From contig JAICJQ010000003.1 in assembly GCA_025928335.1 (NCBI GenBank), positions 1-64,000 on the forward strand: 64,000 nucleotides of DNA. The letters are read 5' to 3'. Within the stretch, counting starts at the first letter, position 1. The number at the start of each line of letters is the position of its first letter. This document shows positions 17,632 to 27,129 of the stretch, one piece after another. Origin of the DNA: Gemmatimonadaceae bacterium (GTDB lineage: Bacteria; Gemmatimonadota; Gemmatimonadetes; Gemmatimonadales; Gemmatimonadaceae). Made by a program: the position numbers and the translations under genes. A model generated the notes under the pieces. The model saw nothing but the letters and a program-made list of their open reading frames with translations, ran no database searches and was not told the DNA's origin.

Positions 17632-18379
17632 ACAGCGCGATGAACTGCTCGAGCTCGGCGCTGTTGAGATCGGAGACGGCCCAGTATTCCAGTCCGCCGC
17701 TCTGCCACTCGACCATGTGATACCCATTGCGGGTTTCGTGCGCCGAGCTCGATCGACCGTCCGCCGGCTCGGCGAAGACGTTGATGACATGCTGCCGACG
17801 CGTGTACGTCACGACGGGAATCGCGCGGCCGTCGACGTAGTCCACCCGTCCGCCGGTCAGTAGAAAGCCGGCCGAGTCGAGATTGGGTACCGCGGGTGAA
17901 AGGTCTACTCGGCCGTTGAACCACGGTTTGACCTGGTGCTGGTCCGTGGACACGACGTCGGTGAGATGACCGGGCATCAACGAGCGAATGTGTGCGTCTA
18001 CGATCGTCTCGGCGATCGCATCACTCGCTAACGATCGCCGCGTCAGCGACGCCGCGATGGTGCTGCTCGCGACGGCGACTACGAGACCGGCCGCGGCGAG
18101 TGCCGGCCAACGCGTCCAGGCCGGCCGTCGCGGCACCGGGGCGGGCGTGAAGGCGTCGTCGCGGGCGAGCGAGTTTCGAATGCGGGCTTTGAGGACGTCG
18201 GGTGTCGCGTGTCGCATGAGATTTTCCTTGATCCGGCGCGACGTACCAGCAAGCGCCTGCTCTTCGCGCGCGCACTCGCTGCACGTCGCGAGATGCTCGC
18301 GCACGGCTTCCTGCTCGTCGCGCATCAATTCGTCGTCCATGTAAGCCGACAGCAGTTCGGTGCATTCGGCGCAACGCAT
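17618..18379 (-). CDS. Anti-sigma factor with zinc-finger (zf-HC2) domain
   Basis: 253 residues. The N-terminus is a zinc anti-sigma domain: C3, C6 and the H29-x3-C33-x2-C36 motif (HLATCSEC). A linker leads to one membrane helix (WPALAAAGLVVAVASSTIAASLT, about 92-114). The periplasmic part (about 115-253) has strands such as GGRVDYVDGRAIPVVTYTRRQHVINVF and the segment MVEWQSGGLEYWAVSDLN, seen in many membrane anti-sigma factors. It starts 1 base after the ECF gene stop, so the two are co-expressed. It should hold the neighbouring sigma factor at the membrane until a signal releases it. Confidence 0.92.
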   Translation of the reverse strand: MRCAECTELLSAYMDDELMRDEQEAVREHLATCSECAREEQALAGTSRRIKENLMRHATPDVLKARIRNSLARDDAFTPAPVPRRPAWTRWPALAAAGLVVAVASSTIAASLTRRSLASDAIAETIVDAHIRSLMPGHLTDVVSTDQHQVKPWFNGRVDLSPAVPNLDSAGFLLTGGRVDYVDGRAIPVVTYTRRQHVINVFAEPADGRSSSAHETRNGYHMVEWQSGGLEYWAVSDLNSAELEQFIALFKRG

Positions 18380-18380
18380 G

Positions 18381-18902
18381 TCAGCTCGCCTCCTTTGCGC
18401 CGAGCCCGAGCGCGACCGCCAGGCGCTTTCGGCCGCGCGCGAGCCGCGACATCACCGTGCCGATCGGTACGCCGACGACGTCGCTGATCTCCTTGTAGCT
18501 CAACTCCTGAATCTCCCGCAACACGATAACTTCCCGGAATTCGTCGGGCAGCGCGTCGAGCGCACGGGTGAGCGCCGCGCGCTCCGATCGCTGGATCGCC
18601 CGCGCGTCGGTCTCCCGCGGATCGGGGACCGACGGCGCACCGGCGTCGAACGAGATCACGTTCTTTGTGCCGTGGTCGCGCCGCAGCCAGGTCATGCAGC
18701 AGTTTCGCACGATGGCCAGCAGCCACGCTCGCGCGTCGCCCTCCCGATACCCGTCGAAGTAGCGAAGCGCGCGCAACACCGCGTCCTGAACAACGTCCTG
18801 TGCATCGTGCTCGTCGCGCACGAGATAACGCGCGAGCGTATACGCATCGTCGAGATGTGGCAGCACAATTCGTTCGAACCGCTCGACGTCGCGTTGGGAC
18901 AT
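18381..18902 (-). CDS. ECF RNA polymerase sigma factor
   Basis: 173 residues. Region 2 (VLPHLDDAYTLARYLVRDEHDAQDVVQDAVLRALRYFDGY in overlapping pieces) carries the D-A-x-D-V-V-Q-D-x-x-L motif. Region 4 (ALDALPDEFREVIVLREIQELSYKEI then VGVPIGTVMSRLARGRKRL) is the usual helix-turn-helix. Paired with the downstream zinc anti-sigma factor. The nearest candidate target is unknown; no ECF-type promoter was recognised in front of it. Confidence 0.93.
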   Translation of the reverse strand: MSQRDVERFERIVLPHLDDAYTLARYLVRDEHDAQDVVQDAVLRALRYFDGYREGDARAWLLAIVRNCCMTWLRRDHGTKNVISFDAGAPSVPDPRETDARAIQRSERAALTRALDALPDEFREVIVLREIQELSYKEISDVVGVPIGTVMSRLARGRKRLAVALGLGAKEAS

Positions 18903-19001
18903 GGCTCAGAAGGAGACTGCCGATGCCGCCCATTTATTCCCGCAAGCGCTACTCGGCCGGTGTGAAGCGCTCGTTTCAAGCGCGGCCGGTGCCCGGTGCC
19001 C

Positions 19002-22000
19002 TCAGTCCCCGGCTGCTACGTCCGCCGCTGAGTCGATTGCGACCGCGCCTTTCGGCACCGGCACTGGTTTCGGCTCCTGGACGCGCTTCTTCCCGAACCG
19101 CGCAAAGCCCGTCGAGAGCCGCTGGTTGAGCGAATCCATGTACGTGTAGAACACCGGCGTCACGTACAGCGTGATCAGCTGTGAGAACGCCAAACCGCCC
19201 ACGACCGCCACGCCCAGCGGACGCCGCGACTCGGCGCCGGCGCCGGTCGACATCGCGATCGGCAGCGTGCCCATGAGCGCCGCCATCGTCGTCATCATGA
19301 TTGGACGGAAGCGGATCAAGCAGGCGTGCACGATCGCGTCCGCCGGCGCACGTCCCTCCGATCGTTCCGACTCGACGGCGAAGTCGATCATCATGATCGC
19401 GTTCTTCTTCACGAGACCCACGAGCAGGATGATACCGACGAACGCGTAGACGCTCAGCTCGATCTTGAAGATGAGCAGCGTGAGCAGCGCGCCGAACGCG
19501 GCGAACGGCAAACCCGACAGAATCGTGATCGGGTGGATGAAGCTCTCGTACAGGATGCCGAGCACCACGTAAATCACGAAGATCGCGATGCCGAGCAGCG
19601 CGAGCATGCCGGCCTGCGTCGACTGGAACGCCTGCGCCGTACCCGAGAAACCGGTCGTAATCGATCCGGGAAGCACTTTGTCCGCGACGCGCTGGACTTC
19701 GGCCGTCGCCTGACCGAGCGCGATGCCCGGCGGCAGGTTGAAGCTCAGCGTGACCGACGGTAACTGTCCGGAGTGATTGACCGACAACGGCCCCGCCGTC
19801 TGCGTGATGTTGGCCACGGCACTCAGCGGCACGAGCGAGCCGGTGCTCGACCGAACGTACAACAGATCCATCGCCGACAGATCCATCTGATACTGCGGCA
19901 GCAGCTCCATCACGACCCAATACGCGTTGTTCGGCGTGTAGATCGTCGAGACCTGCCGCGAGCCGTACGCGTTGTACAATGCGTTCTCGATCTGCGCGGC
20001 GTTGACGCCGAGCGAGCTCGCGCGCTCACGATCGATCTCGACGCTCGCTTGGGGATTGCCGAGCTGCAGATCGCTCGTCACGTCCTGGAGCAGCGGCGAC
20101 TTGCGCATCGAGTCGACGAGCGCGAGCGCCGCGGGATAGAGCGTCGTGATGTCCGAGCTTTGCATCGCGAACTGGTACAGGCTCTTCGACACGCGGCCAC
20201 CGATCTGGATCGCCGGCGGGTTCTGCATGTAGACGACGACGCCCGGAACCTTCGACAGCTTCGGACGCAGCTCCTTGATGATGTCGTCGACGCTCATGCG
20301 CTTGTCGCGCGGCGGCAGGCCCATGAAGAGACGACCCTGGTTCGTGCCCGAGATCGTCGTGCTGCCGCCGACCGCCGACATGAAGCCGGCGACGTTCGTG
20401 TCTTTCGCGATGATGTCCGCGATCTGCTTCTGGTGCGCCACCATGTCGGTGAACGACGTGCCCTGCGCGGTCTCCGTCGTCGCGAACATGTTGCCGTTGT
20501 CCTGGCTCGGGATGAACCCCTTCGGAACGATCGCAAAGAGTCCGACGGTACCGACCAGAATCATCAACGAGAACAGCAGCGCGACGCGCCGATGCTCCAT
20601 CACCCACAGCAGGCTCGTCTCATACTTGCCGACCAGCCATCCGTAGCCGGACTCGGTCAAGTTGTAGAGCCGCCCGTGCTTCTCGTCGTGCGAGTGGGGG
20701 CGCAGGAAGCGGCTCGACAACATCGGCGTCAGCGTCAGCGACACGAAGCCCGACACGAGAATGGACACCGCGATCACGACCGCGAACTCGTGGAACAGCC
20801 GCCCGATGATTCCGCCGAGGAAGAGAATCGGAATGAACACGGCGGTCAGCGACAGCGTCATGGAGATGATCGTGAAGCCGACCTCCGCGGCTCCGTCCAC
20901 CGCGGCCTGCATCGGCGGTTTCCCCATCTCCATGTGGCGGACGATGTTCTCGAGCATGACGATCGCGTCGTCCACCACGAAGCCGACGGCCAGCGTGAGC
21001 GCCATCAGCGACAGATTGTCCATGCTGTAATCCAGCATGTACATCACGGCGAACGTCCCGATCACCGAGATCGGCAGCGCCAAGCTCGGAATCACCGTCG
21101 CCGAGACGTTCCGCAGGAAAATGAAGATCACCGCGATGACGAGGAACAACGTCAGCACAAGCGTGAACTTCACGTCGGCGACCGACTCGCGAATCGTGAC
21201 CGACCGATCGATCATCTTATCGATCTGGACGCCGCCCGGCAGCTGCGGCTTGAGCTTGTTCACGAGATCATTCACCGCGTCCGCAACGGCGACCGTGTTG
21301 GAGCCCGGCTGGCGCTGTACCGCCAGGATGAGACCGCGCTTGTCGCGGAACCACGCCGCGGCACGGTTGTTCTGCACGTCGTCGAGGACGTTGCCAAGAT
21401 CACCGAGATGAATCGGCGCGCCATTGCGATACGCCACGACCATCTGGCGGAACCCGGCCGCGTCCTGGAGCTGGCCGTTCGCTTCGACGGTGTACGTCTT
21501 GTTCGGACCGTTGAGGATGCCCGTCGGCAGGTTGACGTTCTGGTTCGCGATCGCATTCGCGACTTCGTCGATGCCGAGCCTGCGATTCACCAGCGCCGTC
21601 GGATCGAGCTGCACGCGCACCGCGTACTTCTGCGACCCATACACGTTCACTTGCGCCACGCCCGGCACCATCGAAATGCGCTGTGCCATGAACGTCTCGG
21701 CATACTCGTCGAGCTGGGACAGCGGCATCAAATCCGACGTGAACGAGAAGAAGATGATCGGCGAATCGGCCGGGTTCACCTTCTGATACGACGGGGGAAT
21801 GATTCCAGGCGGGAGATCGCGCAGCGTCTTGGCGATCATCGCCTGGACATCTTGCGCCGCGCCGTCGATCGAGCGGTCGAGGCTGAACTGCATCGTGATC
21901 GATATCGAGCCCAGCGTCGACGTCGACGTCATGTTGTCGATGCCGGCGATCGTCGAAAATTGTTTCTCTAACGGCGTTGCCACCGCCGACGCCATCGTCT

Positions 22001-22169
22001 CCGGGCTGGCGCCGGGCAGACTCGCGTTCACCGTGATCGTCGGGAAGTCCACCGTCGGCAGATCGCTGACGGGGAGACGGCGATACGCGGTGATCCCGAA
22101 GAACAGAATGCCGGCCATCACGAGAACCGTGGTGACCGGACGCCGGATAAACAGTTCAGAAAAATTCAT
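19002..22169 (-). CDS. RND efflux pump inner-membrane transporter (HAE1, MdtB/MdtC-like)
   Basis: 1055 residues, normal for an AcrB-family pump. It begins with the conserved FSELFIRRPVTTVLVM, porter segments (LPTVDFPTITV, PGASPETM, TSTSTLGSISITMQF), the TM4 proton-relay Asp pair in VGFVVDDAIVMLEN, LTLTPMLSSRFL, and the TM10 lysine region LVGLVKKNAIMMIDFA. The short loops and M-A-S-A-V-A-T-P-L-E-K-Q motif are closest to the MdtBC/MuxBC branch. The start codon overlaps the last base of the adaptor gene stop. Probable substrates are drugs or lipophilic compounds; specificity cannot be read. Confidence 0.95.
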   Translation of the reverse strand: MNFSELFIRRPVTTVLVMAGILFFGITAYRRLPVSDLPTVDFPTITVNASLPGASPETMASAVATPLEKQFSTIAGIDNMTSTSTLGSISITMQFSLDRSIDGAAQDVQAMIAKTLRDLPPGIIPPSYQKVNPADSPIIFFSFTSDLMPLSQLDEYAETFMAQRISMVPGVAQVNVYGSQKYAVRVQLDPTALVNRRLGIDEVANAIANQNVNLPTGILNGPNKTYTVEANGQLQDAAGFRQMVVAYRNGAPIHLGDLGNVLDDVQNNRAAAWFRDKRGLILAVQRQPGSNTVAVADAVNDLVNKLKPQLPGGVQIDKMIDRSVTIRESVADVKFTLVLTLFLVIAVIFIFLRNVSATVIPSLALPISVIGTFAVMYMLDYSMDNLSLMALTLAVGFVVDDAIVMLENIVRHMEMGKPPMQAAVDGAAEVGFTIISMTLSLTAVFIPILFLGGIIGRLFHEFAVVIAVSILVSGFVSLTLTPMLSSRFLRPHSHDEKHGRLYNLTESGYGWLVGKYETSLLWVMEHRRVALLFSLMILVGTVGLFAIVPKGFIPSQDNGNMFATTETAQGTSFTDMVAHQKQIADIIAKDTNVAGFMSAVGGSTTISGTNQGRLFMGLPPRDKRMSVDDIIKELRPKLSKVPGVVVYMQNPPAIQIGGRVSKSLYQFAMQSSDITTLYPAALALVDSMRKSPLLQDVTSDLQLGNPQASVEIDRERASSLGVNAAQIENALYNAYGSRQVSTIYTPNNAYWVVMELLPQYQMDLSAMDLLYVRSSTGSLVPLSAVANITQTAGPLSVNHSGQLPSVTLSFNLPPGIALGQATAEVQRVADKVLPGSITTGFSGTAQAFQSTQAGMLALLGIAIFVIYVVLGILYESFIHPITILSGLPFAAFGALLTLLIFKIELSVYAFVGIILLVGLVKKNAIMMIDFAVESERSEGRAPADAIVHACLIRFRPIMMTTMAALMGTLPIAMSTGAGAESRRPLGVAVVGGLAFSQLITLYVTPVFYTYMDSLNQRLSTGFARFGKKRVQEPKPVPVPKGAVAIDSAADVAAGD

Positions 22170-23344
22170 CAGCTCGTCCCCGCTTTCACCCCCGCCGCCG
22201 CCGCAGCGCCGGCCAACGAGTCGGCACCGCCTGCTTGCGTCGTTCGCCCGGCGCTCACCGGAACCGGCTTCGCCTCGACGCGCGCATTCGGCGTCAGTCG
22301 CGACTGGCCGTCCACCACGACTTGTTCTCCAGCCTCGAGGCCCTTGTCTACCGTCGTCAGGTCGCCGACCGCGCGTCCGACCGAAACCGGCCTGACTATC
22401 GCCCGCTTGTCGTTTCCGATCACGAACACATAGTTGCCTTGCTGGCCGGCGAGCACCGCGCGGGTCGGCACCGCAACGACGTTTGGATCGACTTGAAGTT
22501 CGACGCTAACGCGGACGTACTCCCCGGGCCACAAAGAATTCGTTTGGTTTTGAAATCTCGCCTTGGCGGTCACGGTTCCCGTAAGAGAATCGACCGCATT
22601 GTCCAACATCGCCAGAGTCCCGGCCTCGGCAACCCGTCCACTGTCCGCCGTGACGACGCGAACTGGAATGGGGCCCTTAAGATTACGCCGCTGTAGCGTT
22701 GGGAAATCCCGCTGCACCACGGGGAAGCGTATCAAAATCGGCTTGAGCTGGTTCACCACGACGAGCGGGTCGCTGTTCGGACGCACCAGGTTGCCCGCCT
22801 TTACCAACAGACGTCCCGTCCGCCCCGAGATCGGCGATCGAATCGTCGTGTAACCGAGATTGACACGCGCGTTGTCGACCGCGGCGCGGTCGGACTGCAC
22901 GCTGGCGAGTGCCGCCGCTGCCGCGGCGGCTGCCTGGTCCGCTTGTGATTTGGTGACGTAGTCCTTCTCGACCAGCGCCTTGTATCGCTCAGCCTCGCGC
23001 GACGCGCTTTGAGCCTGCGCGGTGTCTCGCGCGAGCGTCGCTTCCGCTTGGCGAAGCGCTGCCTCGAAAGGCCGTGGATCGATCTTGAACAGCACTTGGC
23101 CGGCCTGGACGTCCTGACCTTCGTTGAACTCGACGGCTTCGAGATTGCCGCCGACCTGCGCCGCAATCGACACGGTCTGCAGGGGCTCGACGACGCCGTT
23201 CGCCTCGATCGTCAGTGGTGCCGAGACGCGCGAGACCGCCGCGGTTTGAACGGGAACCGGGGGCGACTGCTGCGCCGGCGGCTTTGAGCACGCCGTGACC
23301 ACGACAGCGGCGATCAGCGCGAAGGACATTGAAGCGCGCGTCAT
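22169..23344 (-). CDS. RND efflux periplasmic adaptor (MFP) lipoprotein
   Basis: 391 residues from the ATG at 23344, which overlaps the TolC stop as ATGA. Lipobox VVVTAC anchors the N-terminus. Domain order is typical: barrel-sandwich half (GNLEAVEFNEGQDVQAGQVLFKID), helical hairpin with many Ala/Gln (ALRQAEATLARDTAQAQSAS), second half motif (TTIRSPISGRTGRLLVKAGNLV), beta-barrel and membrane-proximal domains. It lies immediately before the RND gene and is the best partner for it. Confidence 0.93.
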   Translation of the reverse strand: MTRASMSFALIAAVVVTACSKPPAQQSPPVPVQTAAVSRVSAPLTIEANGVVEPLQTVSIAAQVGGNLEAVEFNEGQDVQAGQVLFKIDPRPFEAALRQAEATLARDTAQAQSASREAERYKALVEKDYVTKSQADQAAAAAAAALASVQSDRAAVDNARVNLGYTTIRSPISGRTGRLLVKAGNLVRPNSDPLVVVNQLKPILIRFPVVQRDFPTLQRRNLKGPIPVRVVTADSGRVAEAGTLAMLDNAVDSLTGTVTAKARFQNQTNSLWPGEYVRVSVELQVDPNVVAVPTRAVLAGQQGNYVFVIGNDKRAIVRPVSVGRAVGDLTTVDKGLEAGEQVVVDGQSRLTPNARVEAKPVPVSAGRTTQAGGADSLAGAAAAAGVKAGTS

Positions 23345-24810
23345 TGTTTCGGTCTCACGTCGGGCGCCGGCGTAAACGGCGCGAAACTGGTATCGCCGCG
23401 CGCATTCAACACGCCGACGTCGTGCGCGAGCTGCGCGAGCGCGGAGCGCCACTGCCACCGCGAGTCGACGTCCTGCGAGCGCGCCGCGGCGAGCGCCGAC
23501 TGCGCGACGAGAAGGTCGACGATGCTGCCGACGCCCTCCTTGTACCGCCCGCGCGCGACTTCTTCCGACTGAATCGCGCTCGCGAGAAGATCGCGCGACG
23601 TTCGGACGCGGTCGGTGGCGGTGCGCATCGTGTAGTACGCGGTGAACACTTGCTGAATGATCTGCTGTCTGGTGAGCTCGGTGCGCGCCTGAGCGGCCTG
23701 GAACTGCTCGTTCGCGGCCGCGACATCGTAGTGGCTCGAAAATCCGGTGAACACCGGAACCGATACGCCGAGGTTCAGCGAATACGTGTTTCCTGCAAAG
23801 GTAGAGATGTTCGACGCGTTGTTGGCGCCCGTTCCCACGAAGGCCAACGACGGAAGATACCCCGAGCGGGCCACCTTGATCTGCGAGTGGGCCGCCTCCG
23901 CCTGAGCGCGCGCTGAAGCAAGTTCCGGCCGGTTGCGCACCGCCACGTTGATCAACGAATCCACGGACTCGGTGATGAAATGCACGGAATCCGAGAGTGT
24001 AACGGCCGGGACGTCGAACGACGTGTTCGCGGGCAACCCCATCGAGACGGCGAGCGATCCTTTCGTCACCTGAAGGATGCCTTCGAGCGTCTGCAGTTGC
24101 AGCTCGGCCTGCGAGCGAGCCGTCCTTGCCTGGAGCACGTCGGCAATCGTGGCCAGCCCCACGTGATGACGTTCGTTCGCGGCATCGAGCGCGGCGGTCG
24201 CGAGGTCGAGCGAAGATTTCTGCGCATCGCGCTGCGCGCGCGTCGAGAGATAGGTGAACGCTGCTGTTTCGACGAGCAGAATCGTGTTCTGCACCGTCGA
24301 GTTGTGTGTGAGATCAGCGGCGATCGCCGTCTGGCGCGCGACATCGATCGAGCCGGTCCGTCCGCCGAAATCGAGGACCGTGTACGTCAGGCTGCCTGAT
24401 GGTCCATACTGCGTGCGTTCACCAGCCGGTCGTCCGGGCGAGCTCAGGGCGAGCGATCGGTTGACCGCCACGCCGGCAACGAGCGTCGGATACAAGCGAC
24501 CCTCGCTCGAACCGTAGACATCGGCGGCGGCTCGGGCCTGAACCCACGACTGCCGCGTCAGTGGACTGGTTCTCAGCGCAATGTCGATCGCTTCGGCGAG
24601 GGTGTATTGCTTGATGCTGTCGACCGTGCTTGGTCGAACCACATCGCGCGCCGCCGCGTCGCTGACGGACTTCGTCGGCGTCCACTGCGTGGTCTGGTTC
24701 GCCGGAGTCGCGACTGCGCCTTCGATCCTCGGTGGACCGTGGACGCAAGCACTCGCCGCGGCGAGTGCTGTCAGCGCGAGACGCGCACGACTCCCGGCCA
24801 AGCGACTCAC
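23341..24810 (-). CDS. TolC-family outer-membrane efflux lipoprotein
   Basis: 489 residues. Signal peptide with a lipobox-like end (LAAASAC). Two OEP domains with long helices (YTLAEAIDIALRTSPLTRQSW and the repeat-half ELASARAQAEAAHSQIKVARSGYLPSLAFVG in pieces), and N-Y/N-L-G-V-S-V-P-V-F region NLGVSVPVFTGF, give the TolC/NodT type. The start and the stop each overlap an adaptor gene by 4 bases. It forms the outer-membrane duct for the RND system in this operon. Confidence 0.92.
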   Translation of the reverse strand: MSRLAGSRARLALTALAAASACVHGPPRIEGAVATPANQTTQWTPTKSVSDAAARDVVRPSTVDSIKQYTLAEAIDIALRTSPLTRQSWVQARAAADVYGSSEGRLYPTLVAGVAVNRSLALSSPGRPAGERTQYGPSGSLTYTVLDFGGRTGSIDVARQTAIAADLTHNSTVQNTILLVETAAFTYLSTRAQRDAQKSSLDLATAALDAANERHHVGLATIADVLQARTARSQAELQLQTLEGILQVTKGSLAVSMGLPANTSFDVPAVTLSDSVHFITESVDSLINVAVRNRPELASARAQAEAAHSQIKVARSGYLPSLAFVGTGANNASNISTFAGNTYSLNLGVSVPVFTGFSSHYDVAAANEQFQAAQARTELTRQQIIQQVFTAYYTMRTATDRVRTSRDLLASAIQSEEVARGRYKEGVGSIVDLLVAQSALAAARSQDVDSRWQWRSALAQLAHDVGVLNARGDTSFAPFTPAPDVRPKQ

Positions 24811-26060
24811 TGCTTCTTCGCCTGCCCTGCCTGCGCCACGGGAGGTGGTGGCGCGGCGCCTCGGCGCATGCTCGAGGCGAGCTTGAGGGTCGGAGGCACT
24901 GCGGGGCGTCCGGTCACGATCGCGCCGAGCGCGACGACTTTGTCGCCGGGCTGCAGCCCTTCCGTGACCTGCACGACGCGAAGGTCCGTGGGGCCGGTTC
25001 TCACCAAACGCATCTCGTACGTCCCGTCAGGAAGCGCGACGACGACGTACTTGCCGGGCGTTCCCGTCTGTGATCCCCCTTCCGATGGAACCAGATCGCG
25101 GCGCATCTGCCCCGTCAAAGAATCGACGGGGATCGCGAACATGCGCGCCACGGGAGCCAGCTCGCTCGTCGGACGAAGAGCATCGATCGGGACCGCTACG
25201 ACGTTGTTCAGATCGGCGGCGCGGATCGTGACTTCACCGTTCATTCCCGGCATCAACAATCCGTCCTTGTTGTTGATGTTCACCATCACCGGGAAAAAGG
25301 TCACGCCCTGCGTGACGACCGCCTGCGGCTCGATCTTTTCGATGACGCCGTCGAACGTCCGATCCGGAAACGCGTCGATCGCGACTGAGGCCGGCTGGCC
25401 GACGCGAATATTGCCCATCTCGACCTCGTCGATCGTCACGCGCATGCGAACGCGGCCCAGGTCGGCGACGGTCATCAGCGTCGTTCCGCCGTTGGCCGAC
25501 GTCGCCGAGGTGATGATCTGTCCCTGCGTCACCGGCCGGCTGACGATCGTTCCGGCGATCGGCGCCTCGACGGAGGCGTCCTCCAACTTCTGCTTGGCGA
25601 GATCCAGATTCGCCTTCGCGGAAATGAGCTCCGACTGCGAGGCCGCGAACGTGGATTTCGTGCTGTCGTGTTCGGAGGCTGTGATCACGTGTTGAGCGAA
25701 CAGGGAGTCCTTTCGCGCCCGATCGCGCAGCGCTTTCTGGATCCCCACCACGGCGACGACGTCGTCGGCCACGGCTTGATCGTACTGGTTCTTCACGTCA
25801 CGCGGATCGATTTGCGCGAGCAACTGTCCGCGTTTGACCACCGATCCGACTTCGACGGGCATCTGAGTGATCATCCCCTGCGCCTTGGACTTGATGTCGA
25901 CAGGGTTGATGGGTTCGACGGTTCCGGTCGCTTGAACGCGAACGGCAATATCGCTGCGGCTGATCGTTACGGTGGGCAGCGCGACCGGACCGGTCGCTTT
26001 GCTCTGACAAGCGCCAACAACGACGAGTGCGGCAAAGACGGCAATGCGGCGTGATTGCAT
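24807..26060 (-). CDS. Second periplasmic adaptor (HlyD/MacA-like) lipoprotein of the same operon
   Basis: 417 residues from the ATG at 26060; a TTG at 26087 adds nine residues and is less likely. Lipobox VVVGAC at Cys18. HlyD/MacA-type features: KSKAQGMITQMPVEVGSVVKRGQLLAQID, a short hairpin with KDSLFAQHVITASEHDSTKSTF, APIAGTIVSRPVTQGQII, then VTIDEVEMGNIRVGQPASVAIDAFPDRTF in consecutive pieces and the membrane-proximal C-terminus. MacA-type adaptors usually serve ABC (MacB) pumps, but no MacB is nearby. It heads a four-gene operon (adaptor, TolC, adaptor, RND). Confidence 0.9.
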   Translation of the reverse strand: MQSRRIAVFAALVVVGACQSKATGPVALPTVTISRSDIAVRVQATGTVEPINPVDIKSKAQGMITQMPVEVGSVVKRGQLLAQIDPRDVKNQYDQAVADDVVAVVGIQKALRDRARKDSLFAQHVITASEHDSTKSTFAASQSELISAKANLDLAKQKLEDASVEAPIAGTIVSRPVTQGQIITSATSANGGTTLMTVADLGRVRMRVTIDEVEMGNIRVGQPASVAIDAFPDRTFDGVIEKIEPQAVVTQGVTFFPVMVNINNKDGLLMPGMNGEVTIRAADLNNVVAVPIDALRPTSELAPVARMFAIPVDSLTGQMRRDLVPSEGGSQTGTPGKYVVVALPDGTYEMRLVRTGPTDLRVVQVTEGLQPGDKVVALGAIVTGRPAVPPTLKLASSMRRGAAPPPPVAQAGQAKKQ

Positions 26061-26211
26061 GTAACTGGGCGGGGGAGAAAGCGGCAACTACGTTCTGGCA
26101 TCGGAAGCAAAGCGGCGCCCCCCGGAACGGAGGCGCCGTCACGTTCATTCTATTGAAAGTACGCGCCCGTATCACTCTGTGTTGAGTCAGGTGAGCGGCC
26201 GCAAAGAGAAA

Positions 26212-26244
26212 GGCCAGCCGCGTCGAACATCCACGCGACTGGCC
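26212..26244 (-). terminator. Rho-independent terminator after the 26266-27018 gene
   Basis: Inverted repeat of 12 bp with one G-U/mismatch (GGCCAGTCGCGT / ACGCGGCTGGCC on the minus strand), a 9-nt loop and a downstream TTTCTCTTT. It starts 22 bases after the stop at 26266. A second GC-rich dyad at about 26113-26138 lies between it and the adaptor operon start. Confidence 0.7.
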
Positions 26245-26265
26245 GCCCCCTTCCCCTCTCGCTCC

Positions 26266-27018
26266 CTAGGGCTTCTTTCCGGGCGGGGTCGTTGGCTTGT
26301 GCGGGTTCGGGCTCGCGCCGCGGCCGCCGTTCGCTGGAACACCAGCTGGCGGACCGCCACCGGGCGAGCCATTGCCGGCGGACCCGCCCGCACTGGCTGG
26401 CCGTTTGGTCTCCGCAAGCGCTCGTCCCGTTTCCGCCGGCTTGTTCGCTTGCCCAGCCGCCGTTGGGCTCAGGCCGGCCAGCTGTTCAAGGTCATTGTCC
26501 GACGCGCGGGCCTCCAACCGATCCCGAACACGCTTCAGTGCGTCCGTTGACGGTAGACCGCGATCGATCAGACTGCCGATCACGTAAAGCGGTACGGCGA
26601 GTGACCGACCGGAGGGCGTCAACTTCGCCAAATCACTGATTTTGTTTCCGTCAACACCCCTTCGGATCGCCTCCGCCGCGGCATCGATTTCATCCCCAGT
26701 CGGCTTCTTCGAGCGCGCGCCCTCGAGAACATCTCGGCCCTTCGCCATCCGGTCCGCCTGATCATCGATCGCCTTCTCGATGTCCTTCGGCGCAATGCCG
26801 CGGGCTGCGAACTTGAGCGCACGATTCTCAAGTGCGCTCGCCGGCAGGTCGTGTGACCTTGCTGCCGCTATGGTGGCCAGAACATGCTCCGCAACGGCGG
26901 CCGGAAGCACTTCCTTCAGCCGAGCTGACGGATCGTTGCCTTGCGACTGTGCGACGGCTAGCTGCGATGTGCTCGCGGCCATCAATGCTATCACGGTGAA
27001 CTTGTAACGCCGTTTCAT
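26266..27018 (-). CDS. Secreted protein with helical body and Pro/Gly-rich tail, unknown function
   Basis: 250 residues from an ATG preceded by GAGGAAAGGGG. Signal peptide FTVIALMAASTSQLAVAQ. Residues 25-185 are mostly helical, with a pattern of short amphipathic helices (LKEVLPAAVAEHVLATIAAA, DIEKAIDDQADRMAKGRDVLEG). Residues 190-250 are low-complexity Gly/Pro/Ala (GGSAGNGSPGGGPPAG, KPTTPPGKKP). No catalytic motif recognised. It lies 111 bases downstream of the CBM48 gene on the same strand and may belong to that ECF-controlled cluster. A terminator follows it. Confidence 0.7.
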   Translation of the reverse strand: MKRRYKFTVIALMAASTSQLAVAQSQGNDPSARLKEVLPAAVAEHVLATIAAARSHDLPASALENRALKFAARGIAPKDIEKAIDDQADRMAKGRDVLEGARSKKPTGDEIDAAAEAIRRGVDGNKISDLAKLTPSGRSLAVPLYVIGSLIDRGLPSTDALKRVRDRLEARASDNDLEQLAGLSPTAAGQANKPAETGRALAETKRPASAGGSAGNGSPGGGPPAGVPANGGRGASPNPHKPTTPPGKKP

Positions 27019-27129
27019 AATCGAACCCCTTTCCTCGCAAATCCATCGAGGACCCTGGCTGAAACCGCGCGGCGACCTCTACTTGTTGGACTGCGACGAG
27101 TCCATGGAAAGTCACGACCTTCTAAGTCG

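Noticed and set aside
19773..21971. A 732-codon open frame on the plus strand
   Set aside because: It is antisense to the well-supported RND gene (19002-22169) and is rich in Arg/His/Asp, as expected of a mirror frame in high-GC DNA. No known motif.
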